The notes below the pieces were generated by a model. That model saw nothing but the letters and a program-made list of their open reading frames with translations, did not search any database and was not told where the DNA came from. The position numbers and the translations under genes are program-made. Below, one piece after another: positions 13,433-24,374 of a stretch of DNA of 64,000 nucleotides. This DNA is from Colwellia sp. PAMC 21821. Lineage in GTDB: Bacteria; Pseudomonadota; Gammaproteobacteria; Enterobacterales; Alteromonadaceae. The DNA lies in NCBI RefSeq assembly GCF_002077175.1, contig NZ_CP014943.1:4030001-4094000 (forward strand), read 5' to 3'. Each line of letters starts with the position of its first letter. Positions within the stretch are counted from its first letter, which is position 1.

Positions 13433-14683
13433 ATGTCGAACCATGTAATTATTCCTAGTGCAGGTGCTAAAATCACCTCAGAGCAAGGTCTGTTAAAAGT
13501 ACCTAATAACCCTATTATTCCATTTATTGAAGGGGATGGAATAGGTGTCGATGTAACGCCACCTATGATGAAAGTTGTTGATGCCGCTGTAAATAAAGCT
13601 TATGGCAGCGATAGAAAAATTCACTGGATGGAAGTGTATGCCGGTGAAAAAGCAACGCAAATGTATGACTCAGAAACTTGGTTGCCTGATGAAACATTAG
13701 CTATGTTCAAAGAATATAAAGTCGGTATCAAAGGTCCGTTAACTACACCTGTAGGTGGCGGTATGCGCTCATTGAATGTTGCTTTAAGACAAATATTAGA
13801 CTTGTATGTATGCCAACGTCCCGTGCAATGGTTTACGGGTGTACCAAGCCCAGTGAAAAAGCCAAGTGAAGTTGACATGGTTATTTTTAGAGAAAATTCT
13901 GAAGATATCTATGCCGGTATTGAATATCAGGCGGGCACAGATCAAGCTAAAAAGATGATCAAATTTTTGACTGAAGAAATGGGTGTTACAAAAATCAGAT
14001 TCCAAGAGAATTGTGGTATCGGTATCAAACCTGTTTCTAAAGAAGGCACGCAAAGACTGGTGCGAAAAGCTATTCAATATGCGATTGATCACGACCGTGA
14101 GTCGGTTACTTTAGTTCATAAAGGTAACATCATGAAGTTTACTGAAGGTGCTTTTAAAGAATGGGGTTATGAATTAGCGCGAGAAGAGTTTGGTGCTGAT
14201 CTATTAAACGGTGGTCCTTGGTGTAGCCTTAAAAACCCTAAAACGGGTAAAGAAATCATCATAAAAGATGTTATTGCTGATGCAATGTTGCAACAAATTT
14301 TATTACGTCCAGCGGAATATAGCGTTATAGCGACCCTAAACTTAAATGGTGACTATTTATCAGACGCCTTAGCAGCGCAAGTTGGTGGCATTGGTATTGC
14401 ACCAGGCGCTAATCTAAATGATGACGTAGCCATTTTTGAAGCAACACACGGTACAGCACCAAAATATGCCGGTTTAAATAAGGTTAACCCAGGTTCGGTT
14501 ATTTTGTCTGCAGAAATGATGTTACGACATATGGGCTGGACTGAAGCGGCTAACCTACTGTTAAAAGGCATGTCTGGTGCGATTAACGCTAAAACAGTAA
14601 CGTATGACTTTGAGCGTTTAATGGATGATGCAACTTTAGTGACATGTTCTGAATTTGGCGATTGTATTATTGAAAATATGTAA
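13433..14683 (+). CDS. icd: Homodimeric NADP-dependent isocitrate dehydrogenase (IDH-I)
   Basis: 416 residues, equal to E. coli Icd and collinear with it. [13 protein letters not shown] puts the regulatory serine at position 113, the same number as the AceK-phosphorylated Ser113 of E. coli, so control by IDH kinase/phosphatase at the glyoxylate branch is plausible. The [12 protein letters not shown] and [20 protein letters not shown] blocks are the substrate- and metal-binding signatures. GGGAG lies 7 nt upstream of the ATG. A 272-nt spacer with a terminator separates it from the monomeric enzyme. In C. maris the dimeric IDH gene responds to acetate. Confidence 0.97.
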   Translation: MSNHVIIPSAGAKITSEQGLLKVPNNPIIPFIEGDGIGVDVTPPMMKVVDAAVNKAYGSDRKIHWMEVYAGEKATQMYDSETWLPDETLAMFKEYKVGIKGPLTTPVGGGMRSLNVALRQILDLYVCQRPVQWFTGVPSPVKKPSEVDMVIFRENSEDIYAGIEYQAGTDQAKKMIKFLTEEMGVTKIRFQENCGIGIKPVSKEGTQRLVRKAIQYAIDHDRESVTLVHKGNIMKFTEGAFKEWGYELAREEFGADLLNGGPWCSLKNPKTGKEIIIKDVIADAMLQQILLRPAEYSVIATLNLNGDYLSDALAAQVGGIGIAPGANLNDDVAIFEATHGTAPKYAGLNKVNPGSVILSAEMMLRHMGWTEAANLLLKGMSGAINAKTVTYDFERLMDDATLVTCSEFGDCIIENM

Positions 14684-14702
14684 AAGCTGAAACTGGTAGT
14701 AG

Positions 14703-14764
14703 GCTTTGTATAACGTTTTACAAAGCTTTAACCATAAAAAACACAGCCATTTTGCTGTGTTTTT
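14703..14764 (+). terminator. Tandem hairpins after dimeric icd
   Basis: A first hairpin gctttgta / tacaaagc (14703-14726) has no T tract. The second, aaaaacacagc / gctgtgttttt (14737-14764), is followed by T residues and can also stop transcription from minus-strand cspD. Confidence 0.75.
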
Positions 14765-14789
14765 ATTTTATGCCAACAAAAAATTTAAA

Positions 14790-15017
14790 TTAATTGTCTG
14801 ATTCTTCTTCTAGTTCTGATGGTGTAATACTTGCAGCGTGATCACCTTTTGGACCGGCGTTTAATTCGTAGTTTACATCCTGACCTGCTTTTAACGTACG
14901 GTATCCTTCCATTTGAATTGTTGAATAATGAGCAAAAATATCTTCACCACCATCCTCTGGACGAATAAAACCAAAACCTTTTGCATTATTAAACCATTTA
15001 ACTGTACCGTGAGCCAT
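14790..15017 (-). CDS. cspD: Cold-shock domain protein CspD
   Basis: 75 residues. A single cold-shock domain with RNP-1 (KGFGFIRPE, from residue 14) and RNP-2-like DIFAHYS, both of which bind single-stranded nucleic acid. CspD of E. coli inhibits replication in stationary phase and is not cold-induced. The call over other Csp proteins rests on its longer acidic C-terminus (ELEEESDN) and on divergent placement next to clpS-clpA, a conserved arrangement. The leader (15018-15248) is AT-rich and holds a 12-bp motif (agcattatctaa) repeated near 15068-15092. Confidence 0.9.
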   Translation of the reverse strand: MAHGTVKWFNNAKGFGFIRPEDGGEDIFAHYSTIQMEGYRTLKAGQDVNYELNAGPKGDHAASITPSELEEESDN

Positions 15018-15248
15018 ACTTCAACATCCTTCTAAATTCATCGGTAATTAGGTATGCTTTCCTTCAAGCATTATCTAAAGCATTATCTAAAGTATTAATA
15101 TTAATTATAGATGACCAAAAAGTAGCCATCAAAGTAAATCGTAGATAATAAATGAAAATAGTCAAGTGTTATGTTACATATTATTATTTTTTAATTATTA
15201 TTTTTTAAATCTAAAGCAAAATTTTAACTGACAGACTAATATAGAATT

Positions 15249-15569
15249 ATGAGTAAATGGAAAGAGTTAATAGATGACCAAACAGTTCTTGACGATGAGG
15301 TTATTGAAAAGTTTGAGAAACCCCCAATGTATAATGTTGTGCTACTAAATGATGACTATACCCCAATGGATTTTGTCATCGACGTATTGTGTAAGTTTTT
15401 TAATATGAACGCAGAACAAGCAACAGATATTATGTTGGCGATTCATTATAAAGGGAAAGGGCGTTGTGGTACCTTTACTGCAGAAGTAGCAGAAACTAAA
15501 GTCGATCAGGTGTTGAGTTACGCGACAAGCAATGAACATCCGCTTAAGTGTACTATGGAAAAAGCGTAA
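15249..15569 (+). CDS. clpS: ATP-dependent Clp protease adaptor ClpS
   Basis: 106 residues. ClpS binds proteins with N-terminal Leu, Phe, Tyr or Trp and hands them to ClpAP. The core [17 protein letters not shown] holds the N-degron pocket residues (NDDxTPMxFV), and a flexible N-terminal extension needed for delivery precedes it. It ends 28 nt before clpA on the same strand. Its N-degron partners bpt and aat lie within 6 kb. No strong Shine-Dalgarno sequence is seen before the ATG. Confidence 0.96.
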   Translation: MSKWKELIDDQTVLDDEVIEKFEKPPMYNVVLLNDDYTPMDFVIDVLCKFFNMNAEQATDIMLAIHYKGKGRCGTFTAEVAETKVDQVLSYATSNEHPLKCTMEKA

Positions 15570-15597
15570 TAACGCAAGTTTTAAATTGGAGTAACCT

Positions 15598-17853
15598 ATG
15601 CTGAATAAAGATTTAGAAGTATCGTTAAATATGGCTTTTCGTCAGGCTAAAGAGTCTCGCCATGAATTTATGACGGTTGAACATTTATTGTTGGCGCTGT
15701 TAGACAATCCATCATCCATTGATGCTTTGCAAGCATGTGGCGCCGACATGGCGAATTTGAGAAAAGAATTATTAGCCTTTATTGCTGATACCACCCCTGT
15801 TATTCCTGCCGGAGAAGAAGAGAGAGAAACTCAGCCGACACTCGGTTTTCAACGCGTATTACAACGAGCTGTTTTTCATGTCCAGTCTTCAGGCAAAAGT
15901 GAAGTTAATGGCGCGAATGTCCTCGTCGCCATATTTAGTGAACAAGAATCACAAGCGGCTTATTTTTTAAAGAAATCGGATATTAGCCGTTTAGACATTG
16001 TTAATTATATCTCGCATGGTATTGCAAAAATCGAGCAAGAAGGCAGTAATAACGAAGAACAACAAAGCCCCGCAGGTGAGGAAGAGCCACGTACCATTGA
16101 TAACTTTTCTACTAACCTTAACGAAGAGGCTTTGAAAGGCAATATTGATCCCCTTATTGGTCGTGATAACGAACTAGAACGAACTTTGCAAGTGTTAAGT
16201 CGCCGCAGAAAAAACAATCCTTTATTTGTCGGTGAAGCTGGTGTGGGTAAAACAGCGATTGCTGAAGGTTTAGCAAATTTATTGGTGTCAGATAAAGCGC
16301 CTGAATTTTTAAAAGATGCCACTATTTATTCGTTAGACATGGGCGCGCTGTTAGCGGGCACCAAATATAGAGGCGATTTTGAAAAGCGCTTTAAAGCACT
16401 GTTAAAAGAACTTGAACAAGACGGTAATGCCATTCTCTTCATTGATGAGATTCATACCATTATTGGAGCAGGTGCTGCGTCTGGTGGCATGTTAGATGCC
16501 TCTAACTTGATCAAACCTTTACTTTCATCAGGAAAGTTGCGTTGTATGGGGTCGACCACGTATCAAGAATATCAAAGTATTTTTGAAAAGGATCGTGCTT
16601 TAGCTCGACGTTTCCAAAAAATAGATGTTGTGGAGCCAAGCGTAGACGACACCACGAAAATTTTACACGGCTTGAAAGAGAAATATGAAGCACATCACGG
16701 GGTTAAATACTCGAATAATGCTTTAAGAGCTGCAGCACAACTTTCAGCAAAATATATTAACGATAGGTTTTTGCCTGATAAAGCCATTGATGTAATTGAC
16801 GAAGCTGGTGCACGTCAGCAATTAGTAGCTGCGTCTAAACGTAAAAAAGTGATCAGTAATACTGATATTGAAAATATTGTTGCTAAAATGGCGCGTATTC
16901 CAGAGAAGTCAGTTTCATCAACAGAAGTTGATAGCTTGAAAACACTGGATCGTAATTTGAAGCTAGTTGTTTTTGGTCAAGATCATGCAATTGATGAATT
17001 ATCGTCTGTTATCCGCCTATCAAGAGCAGGCTTAGGTAATGAGCACAAACCTATTGGCTCTTTTATTTTTGCCGGCCCAACTGGTGTCGGTAAAACTGAA
17101 GTTACCCAACAATTAGCAAAAGTACTTGGTGTGGAATTACTGCGTTATGATATGTCAGAATACATGGAAAAACACGCTGTAAGCCGTTTAATCGGTGCTC
17201 CTCCAGGTTACGTTGGTTTTGAACAAGGCGGCTTATTAACCGATGCTGTGATCAAAAACCCACATGCGGTTGTATTGTTAGATGAAATAGAAAAAGCGCA
17301 TGAAGATGTTTACAACATATTATTGCAAGTCATGGATCATGGCACGTTAACAGACAACAATGGTCGTAAAGCCGATTTTAGAAATATTATCTTAGTGTTA
17401 ACGACTAATGCAGGTGTAGCGCACACGGTGAAGCAATCTATTGGCTTTAAACAACAAGACAATAGTCTTGATGCAATGGATGAAATAAATAAAGTATTTT
17501 CACCTGAGTTTCGTAATCGCCTAGATAACATTGTTTGGTTTAATCATTTAGGTGATGAAGTTATTCAACAAGTAGTAGATAAGTTTATTGTTGAGCTTCA
17601 GGTGCAACTTGATGAGAAGGGTGTGTCATTAGAAATAACCAAAGATGCTAAGAAGTGGATGGCAAATAAAGGTTATGATAAAACTATGGGTGCACGACCT
17701 ATGGCTAGGTTGATTCAAGAGCATTTGAAAAAGCCATTAGCAAACGAGTTACTTTTTGGTGAACTCACACAAGGTGGTGTTGCCAAAGTAGCAGTGAAGA
17801 AAGACAAGTTAGTTATTAACTATGAGTCGAAAAAGGAATTGGTCGAGCACTAA
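15598..17853 (+). CDS. clpA: ATP-dependent Clp protease ATP-binding subunit ClpA
   Basis: 751 residues. The unfoldase of the ClpAP protease. An N-terminal double Clp repeat domain (about residues 1-145) is followed by AAA-1 with Walker A GEAGVGKT (about 212-219) and AAA-2 with GPTGVGKT (about 492-499). The IGF/L-type loop that docks ClpP is present in the second half (SIGFKQQD). GGAG is well placed before the ATG. It is co-transcribed with clpS. Confidence 0.97.
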   Translation: MLNKDLEVSLNMAFRQAKESRHEFMTVEHLLLALLDNPSSIDALQACGADMANLRKELLAFIADTTPVIPAGEEERETQPTLGFQRVLQRAVFHVQSSGKSEVNGANVLVAIFSEQESQAAYFLKKSDISRLDIVNYISHGIAKIEQEGSNNEEQQSPAGEEEPRTIDNFSTNLNEEALKGNIDPLIGRDNELERTLQVLSRRRKNNPLFVGEAGVGKTAIAEGLANLLVSDKAPEFLKDATIYSLDMGALLAGTKYRGDFEKRFKALLKELEQDGNAILFIDEIHTIIGAGAASGGMLDASNLIKPLLSSGKLRCMGSTTYQEYQSIFEKDRALARRFQKIDVVEPSVDDTTKILHGLKEKYEAHHGVKYSNNALRAAAQLSAKYINDRFLPDKAIDVIDEAGARQQLVAASKRKKVISNTDIENIVAKMARIPEKSVSSTEVDSLKTLDRNLKLVVFGQDHAIDELSSVIRLSRAGLGNEHKPIGSFIFAGPTGVGKTEVTQQLAKVLGVELLRYDMSEYMEKHAVSRLIGAPPGYVGFEQGGLLTDAVIKNPHAVVLLDEIEKAHEDVYNILLQVMDHGTLTDNNGRKADFRNIILVLTTNAGVAHTVKQSIGFKQQDNSLDAMDEINKVFSPEFRNRLDNIVWFNHLGDEVIQQVVDKFIVELQVQLDEKGVSLEITKDAKKWMANKGYDKTMGARPMARLIQEHLKKPLANELLFGELTQGGVAKVAVKKDKLVINYESKKELVEH

Positions 17854-17862
17854 TCTCTAGAC

Positions 17863-17893
17863 GTTGTGCAATACATTTAGGGTATTGCGCAAC
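17863..17893. other. Hairpin after clpA
   Basis: Near-perfect 12-bp inverted repeat gttgtgcaatac / gtattgcgcaac around a short loop, 10 nt past the clpA stop. It lacks a T tract, so it is more likely an mRNA-stabilising structure than a terminator. Confidence 0.5.
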
Positions 17894-17973
17894 ATTGAGA
17901 AAGTGTCATGACCACAGGGATATTCGATTTAGTTCTGACTGAAATAGACCCGTTGGATATTCGACAGCACATA

Positions 17974-17999
17974 AAAAAACCGAGCAAGCTCGGTTTTTT
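17974..17999. terminator. Bidirectional terminator between clpA and infA
   Basis: aaaaaaccgagc / gctcggtttttt with a tight central AA, flanked by A and T tracts on both strands. It lies between convergent clpA and infA. Confidence 0.8.
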
Positions 18000-18088
18000 G
18001 TTTTATTAAATTGGCATTAATTAAATTTTAGTTATAAAAGAACTTTTATAAAACATTAAAGTGCTTTTAAAACTGAAATAATTAATTT

Positions 18089-18391
<303 letters not shown>

Positions 18392-19093
18392 TTATTTATT
18401 TACGGTTTGCCATTGATTTTCGACTAAAATTTGGTGGGAAGTGTAACGGTTTTTATAATTCATTTTACTACATTCATCTATTTGGTATCCCAAGTAGAGA
18501 AATTGTCGCTTAAGTTGAGATGCCATTTCAATTTGTTTCAAAATTGAATAAACACCAAGCCCCTGTTTTCTATAGTTAGGATCATAAAACGTATAAACCG
18601 CCGATAAGGCATCAGGAATATCATCTGTTACGGCAACACTAATTAACACGCCGTCATGCCAAACTTCAATGTAACATTGCTGGGTAATATCATTATGGGT
18701 AAAGCTTTGAAATTGCTCAGGTGTTGCAGGATACATACTGCCATCACTATGAATGTTATTTACATATTGTTCATATAGCGGGTAATAGCTTTCTTTAACT
18801 TCTTTACTTAAGGTTACATTGAATTGCTGATTACGCTTTAATAAACGTTTTTGGCTTTTTGAAGGTTTGAAGTCATTGACTAACACGCGTAATGATTTAC
18901 ATGCCTGACAAGCCGTACAGTGCGGACGATAAATATCATTACCACTGCGTCTAAAGCCTTGTTGCATTAGCCAGCCATAATGTTCTCGGTCATGCAGTAT
19001 TTCATCAACAGCAATTAATAACCGTTCTTCTTGATCAGGTAGGTAATTACAGGGAAACGACTTTGTAATACCCAGTTTATAATTTAAACTCAT
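18392..19093 (-). CDS. bpt: Aspartate/glutamate leucyltransferase (Bpt/Ate)
   Basis: 233 residues from the ATG at 19093; a longer form from a TTG at 19129 adds 12 unconserved residues. The enzyme transfers Leu from Leu-tRNA to proteins with N-terminal Asp or Glu, which turns them into ClpS substrates. The four-cysteine N-terminal region (FPCNYLPDQ and [13 protein letters not shown]) and the C-terminal GNAT-like fold with [16 protein letters not shown] are hallmarks. With aat, clpS and clpA nearby, the full set of leucine N-degron genes lies in one neighbourhood. Confidence 0.95.
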   Translation of the reverse strand: MSLNYKLGITKSFPCNYLPDQEERLLIAVDEILHDREHYGWLMQQGFRRSGNDIYRPHCTACQACKSLRVLVNDFKPSKSQKRLLKRNQQFNVTLSKEVKESYYPLYEQYVNNIHSDGSMYPATPEQFQSFTHNDITQQCYIEVWHDGVLISVAVTDDIPDALSAVYTFYDPNYRKQGLGVYSILKQIEMASQLKRQFLYLGYQIDECSKMNYKNRYTSHQILVENQWQTVNK

Positions 19094-19285
19094 TAACGCT
19101 AAACCTGTTTTAAAATAGTTTAAAAGCAATACTATTTTATAATTATAACAATTTTTTCACTCAGTTAAGTCAAATTACGTATTAATCAATTTGGTACAAA
19201 GTAAGTTACTTTGAAAGGTGTTCAAGTTTATTTGTAAAAAGTGCTCAAAATACATTTATTTTGTGAGTGTATCGGCGATTATTTA

Positions 19286-20404
19286 TCAGAGTGAATTTGC
19301 ATCTTTTAAGGTTAAATATGCTTTTTCGAATGACCCAAGTTGATAGTATGTATCTGCCAACATTTGCATTAATTCAATTTGATCACGTTGCATTTGATAA
19401 TCTTTTGCTAGGGTAATCGTTTCTAGAAGTAAGGTTTTACTTTCTTCAAATTGTTTATTTTGAGATAAAATTGTCGCCATATTTTTTCGAACATGTATCT
19501 TTACTCGTTCAGAGGTACTTGCATCAGCGGCAATAATTGCTTCATGTAAATATTTTTTGGCTTGTTGGAAGTTTTCTAAGTTATTTTGATACTCTGATAG
19601 TCTAGATAATGAAAATGCTTGATTGAGTTTGTTTTTATCATTTAAAGCCTGTCGGTAGGACATTAACATCCAGTCGCTAGCTTGCTGCCAATCCTTAACT
19701 TCTTGATATATTCGTGCCAGATTATAATAACCAATAGATAAATAGTGCGGACTGCCGTTTTGTTTATATATGGCATTTGCTTGCAGTTGATATTTTTTAG
19801 CTATTTCAATTTCGCCTAGCCTTTTATTTGCTGAGCTGAAGCGTTCAAGTATGATGGCTTTATCAAAGATATCAGGTAGCAACTCCAGGTACTTTACTGC
19901 AAGGATTAAGTCTTTCCTTGCTTCAGTATTATTGCCCAATAAACTATAGGCATAAGCTCTTTCTACTAGTGCAGCAATTTTATAATTTAATAAATTAGAC
20001 TGTTCAGCTTTTATAACCGCCATATTTGCAGTAGCAAAAAACTCTTTAAATTGCCCCCGTTGGTAATATCCTCTTGATTGGCTGATAAGCACTCTTGTAT
20101 GCCAAGGTTCGTTCAGTAAACCTGTCGCTAATGCAGACTTTGAATATTCAAGAATTTTTTCAGGTTGGTCAATAATGTAAGCAACCTCAGATTGAATAAC
20201 CAACAATTTTGTTTTTAATGTAAGGGGTAATTCAGTATCAGATAATAACGCTTCAATTTTATAAAATACAGCTTCTGGATTCACCGAGATTTGATGACTC
20301 AGCTCTTGTTCAATGTCAGCGGAATGGTAAGAAAACGCAAAGTTTGAATAAAGCACAACTAGTATTAAGTAAAACCAACATCGTTTGTTTCTCAATGAAT
20401 TCAC
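19286..20404 (-). CDS. Secreted or periplasmic tetratricopeptide-repeat protein
   Basis: 372 residues from a GTG at 20404. A signal peptide is clear (basic start, hydrophobic FYLILVVLYSNFAFS). The rest is a chain of TPR-like helix pairs with SLLGNNTEARKDLILA, YYNLARIYQEVKDWQQA and LADTYYQLGSFEKAYLTL. In marine Alteromonadales this layout is usually the sensor half of a longer TPR-GGDEF or TPR-kinase protein. Here the chain stops just after the last repeat, with no coiled coil, membrane helix or output domain, and further stops follow. It may be a stand-alone periplasmic protein or a truncated sensor. No function is assigned. Confidence 0.75.
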   Translation of the reverse strand: MNSLRNKRCWFYLILVVLYSNFAFSYHSADIEQELSHQISVNPEAVFYKIEALLSDTELPLTLKTKLLVIQSEVAYIIDQPEKILEYSKSALATGLLNEPWHTRVLISQSRGYYQRGQFKEFFATANMAVIKAEQSNLLNYKIAALVERAYAYSLLGNNTEARKDLILAVKYLELLPDIFDKAIILERFSSANKRLGEIEIAKKYQLQANAIYKQNGSPHYLSIGYYNLARIYQEVKDWQQASDWMLMSYRQALNDKNKLNQAFSLSRLSEYQNNLENFQQAKKYLHEAIIAADASTSERVKIHVRKNMATILSQNKQFEESKTLLLETITLAKDYQMQRDQIELMQMLADTYYQLGSFEKAYLTLKDANSL

Positions 20405-20651
20405 CGCTATTTAATTCGTTATGTCACAGGTATATTTTTATTACAAATTTATAACAAATTTCAGCAGTTATTCATACTTATAATTTTTCTGAACATATTA
20501 CTATAAAATCAATATTTACTATTTATGTCGTTAAATGTGTAATCTCTGGTTTTGGATAACCTTAAAAATATTATTAAGTAGATAAAATGATTATATTTTA
20601 AAGGTAAATAAGGTAGATAAGATCAATAAGGCAAAGCTCAACTAAGGTTAA

Positions 20652-21362
20652 TCAGTCTAAGGTCAGTGATCTAGCTTGCCAAAAGTTTGTGGGAGGAATA
20701 ATTGATTTTGCTGTTTGTTGTTGTGAAATAAATTGTTGTCGCGAAACCTCTATGCAACCCATATCAGCTAAAAAAGGGTTTAACATTTGGCAATCTATAA
20801 ATTCAACATTTATCGATTTTAGTAACTTGGCCAAATACACCAGTGCGACTTTTGAGGCATTACTCTTTCGATAAAACATCGACTCACCAGAGAAATATCC
20901 GTTGATAGCAACGCCATATAAGCCACCAACTAAATGCTCATTATACCAAACTTCAATGGAGTGCGATTTGCCATGGCTATGCAGTGTTTTATAAGCAGAT
21001 ATCATCGGATTAACAATCCAAGTCTCCTCTTTGCGGAAAGGGGCATCTGCACATAATGCTATTACTTGATTAAAGTTTTTATTGAGTGTTACGGTAAAAG
21101 TTTCTCGATTGAGCACTTTTTGTAGCGTTTTATTAACCTTAAGTTCAGAGATGTTAATAATGCCACGCGGATTTGGGCTCCACCACATCACAGGCTCGCC
21201 ATCACTAAACCATGGAAATATACCCTGTTGATAGGCTTGAATAATTCGCTGGGGTGACAAGTCATCGCCAAAAGCGAGTAAGCCGTTCGGTTCTGCTAAA
21301 GCGGTAGATAATTCGGGGAAAGTCGAGCTATTCGAAGATAACCAAGGAATAGCTCGAGTCAT
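20652..21362 (-). CDS. aat: Leucyl/phenylalanyl-tRNA--protein transferase
   Basis: 236 residues. It moves Leu or Phe from tRNA to proteins with N-terminal Lys or Arg, which are then recognised by ClpS. Conserved blocks are GLLAFGDDLSPQRIIQAYQQGIFPW, WWSPNPRG and GVAINGYFSGESMFYR followed by the DCQMLNPFLADMGC stretch. It is 3 nt from trxB on the same strand, so the two are probably one transcript, an order also found in other gammaproteobacteria. A region of 247 nt with no gene lies downstream before the TPR gene. Confidence 0.96.
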   Translation of the reverse strand: MTRAIPWLSSNSSTFPELSTALAEPNGLLAFGDDLSPQRIIQAYQQGIFPWFSDGEPVMWWSPNPRGIINISELKVNKTLQKVLNRETFTVTLNKNFNQVIALCADAPFRKEETWIVNPMISAYKTLHSHGKSHSIEVWYNEHLVGGLYGVAINGYFSGESMFYRKSNASKVALVYLAKLLKSINVEFIDCQMLNPFLADMGCIEVSRQQFISQQQTAKSIIPPTNFWQARSLTLD

Positions 21363-21365
21363 TGA

Positions 21366-22328
<963 letters not shown>

Positions 22329-22506
22329 CTACTCCAAAAAATAAATATGTTAATGTCTTAATAGTTGGGATTCTAAGTGATTATCTCAAGAGAGCAACAA
22401 AGAAATAATTATAAATAATAATTTCTTTTACAAAACTGCACGGCTATTGTTACAAATTAGCCCTTAAGTTTGCCATGTTGCTAACATTTATAAATACTTT
22501 GAACAT

Positions 22507-22534
22507 AAAAAAGCCGCTATAAATTAGCGGCTTT
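22507..22534 (-). terminator. Terminator of ald
   Basis: Stem aaagccgct / agcggcttt with a 7-nt loop and an A6 run that reads as U6 on the minus strand, 19 nt beyond the ald stop codon. Confidence 0.8.
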
Positions 22535-22552
22535 AAGTATTTCTATAACCAA

Positions 22553-23674
22553 TTACAGGGTTGCAATGGCTACTTCTGGTGCAACATATTCATAACCCAG
22601 CACATCGGCAACTGGCTTATAAGTAACTTTTCCACCTAAAACATTTAAACCGGCCATTAAGTGCACATCATCAAGTAATGCTTGTTTCGCACCTTTGTTT
22701 GCTAAGGTCACTGTAAATGGCATAGTCGCATTGGTTAATGCCATAGTAGATGTTCTTGCAACACCACCGGGCATATTCGCTACACAATAATGTACAACGT
22801 CATCAACTACATAAGTAGGATCTTGATGCGTAGTCGCTTTAGATGTTTCAAAACAGCCGCCTTGGTCAATGGCTACATCAACTATAACAGCGCCTTTTTT
22901 CATCATTTTAATATGTTGTGCTGTAACTAACTTAGGGGCAGCGGCACCTGGAATTAATACAGCTCCAATGACTAAATCAGCTTCTATAATAAGTTGATCC
23001 ATAGCATCAGCGGTTGAGTAAACCGTTTTTAAGCGTCCATCAAACTCAGTATCTAATTGGCGAAGACGAGGTAAAGAGCGATCTAAAATAGTAACATCAG
23101 CACCCATACCTACAGCCATGCGAGCAGCTTGAGTACCAACAACACCACCACCAACAATTAATACTTTAGCTGGAGCAACTCCTGGGACACCACCTAATAA
23201 TGCACCTAAACCACCTTGTGCTTTTTCTAAGGCATGTGCACCGGCTTGAATTGACATACGACCAGCCACTTCAGACATAGGGGCTAAAAGTGGTAAACCA
23301 CCGCCATTTTGCGTTACGGTTTCGTAAGCAATACAGGTAGCGCCAGAAGCAACAAGTAGTTCTGTTTGTTTTGGATCTGGGGCTAAATGTAGGTAAGTAA
23401 AAAGCACTTGGCCAGGGCGAAGCATTTTACATTCATTTGGTTGAGGCTCTTTTACTTTGATAATCATGTCAGCGCTTGCAAATATCTCTGCGGCTGTATT
23501 AATTATTTTAGCACCGGCTGTGATGTATTGTTCATTATCAAAACCGATTTCTGCACCACCATTATTTTCAACGATAACGTCATGGCCATTAACAATTAAT
23601 TCTTTAACGCCTGCTGGAGTTAGGCCAATACGGTACTCGTGGTTTTTTATTTCTTTAGGTACGCCAATAATCAT
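22553..23674 (-). CDS. ald: Alanine dehydrogenase
   Basis: 373 residues. NAD-dependent oxidation of alanine to pyruvate and ammonia. The N-terminal MIIGVPKEIKNHEYRIGLTP carries Arg15; Lys75 (IKVKEP) and His96 (YLHLAPD) are the substrate residues by comparison with characterised enzymes. The Rossmann motif is GGGVVGTQAA. It is divergent from an Lrp-family gene with a 122-nt spacer, and Lrp-type control of ald by the adjacent regulator is common in bacteria. Its own terminator isolates it from trxB. Confidence 0.95.
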   Translation of the reverse strand: MIIGVPKEIKNHEYRIGLTPAGVKELIVNGHDVIVENNGGAEIGFDNEQYITAGAKIINTAAEIFASADMIIKVKEPQPNECKMLRPGQVLFTYLHLAPDPKQTELLVASGATCIAYETVTQNGGGLPLLAPMSEVAGRMSIQAGAHALEKAQGGLGALLGGVPGVAPAKVLIVGGGVVGTQAARMAVGMGADVTILDRSLPRLRQLDTEFDGRLKTVYSTADAMDQLIIEADLVIGAVLIPGAAAPKLVTAQHIKMMKKGAVIVDVAIDQGGCFETSKATTHQDPTYVVDDVVHYCVANMPGGVARTSTMALTNATMPFTVTLANKGAKQALLDDVHLMAGLNVLGGKVTYKPVADVLGYEYVAPEVAIATL

Positions 23675-23753
23675 AGTTTTATCTCTGCTGTAAAATATGA
23701 AACTAGTATAATTACTTTATGTCGAATTAACCTGTCGTTATTTTAATGTTGTT

Positions 23754-23766
23754 AGGATATAATCCT
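23754..23766. promoter_or_regulatory. Palindrome between ald and lrp
   Basis: AGGAT-ATA-ATCCT, a perfect 5-bp inverted repeat with 3-bp centre, 30 nt before the lrp start in the shared ald/lrp promoter region. It is a candidate operator for the Lrp protein; no consensus test was possible. Confidence 0.35.
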
Positions 23767-23796
23767 GTCAACAGTTAATTTGTCAGTTAATTATAT

Positions 23797-24279
23797 ATGA
23801 ATTCTCCAGTTGAAAAAAAAATAGACCGTATTGATAAAAACATATTATTTGAATTACAGAAAAATGGTCGATTATCTAATATAGAGCTTTCAAAAAGAGT
23901 GGGGTTAAGTGCGACACCATGTTTAGAAAGAGTTAAACGCTTAGAGAACGACAAATTTATTGTAGGTTATCAAGCCATTTTAAATCCCAAAAAACTAGAC
24001 GCTGCTTTATTAGTTATCGTTGAAATAACACTCACTAAAACCAGCCCTGACGTTTTTGACGACTTTTCTAAGGCGGTTCATGAATTAGACGTTATTCAAG
24101 AATGTCACTTAGTCTCAGGCAATTTTGATTTTTTACTTAAAACTCGCGTTGCAGATATGGCCGCTTATCGTGAATTATTGGGAAATACTTTATTAAGGTT
24201 GCCTGCGGTTAGCGAAAGTAGGACTTATGTAGTGATGGAAGAAGTAAAATCTTCAAATCACTTGCCTATAAAGCGCTAA
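23797..24279 (+). CDS. lrp: Leucine-responsive regulatory protein (Lrp/AsnC family)
   Basis: 160 residues. An N-terminal winged helix-turn-helix (IDKNILFELQKNGRLSNIELSKRVGLSATPCLERVKRLE) followed by the RAM ligand-binding domain with the ECHLVSGNFDFLLKTRV segment. Lrp controls amino-acid metabolism and transport and responds to leucine or alanine. Its position directly before ftsK is conserved in gammaproteobacteria, which favours true Lrp, while the divergent ald gene also suggests local control of alanine catabolism. Confidence 0.93.
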   Translation: MNSPVEKKIDRIDKNILFELQKNGRLSNIELSKRVGLSATPCLERVKRLENDKFIVGYQAILNPKKLDAALLVIVEITLTKTSPDVFDDFSKAVHELDVIQECHLVSGNFDFLLKTRVADMAAYRELLGNTLLRLPAVSESRTYVVMEEVKSSNHLPIKR

Positions 24280-24374
24280 AAGCCGTTATTCACGGTAAAT
24301 GTTTGCTATTACGTTTTATTCGTCGCTAATGTTTGGTATTTTAGCAGTATTATAATGATAATTTTCATAAGAGT

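Noticed and set aside
24280..24374. LexA box before ftsK, as in E. coli
   Set aside because: No CTGT-N8-ACAG-like sequence was found in the spacer.
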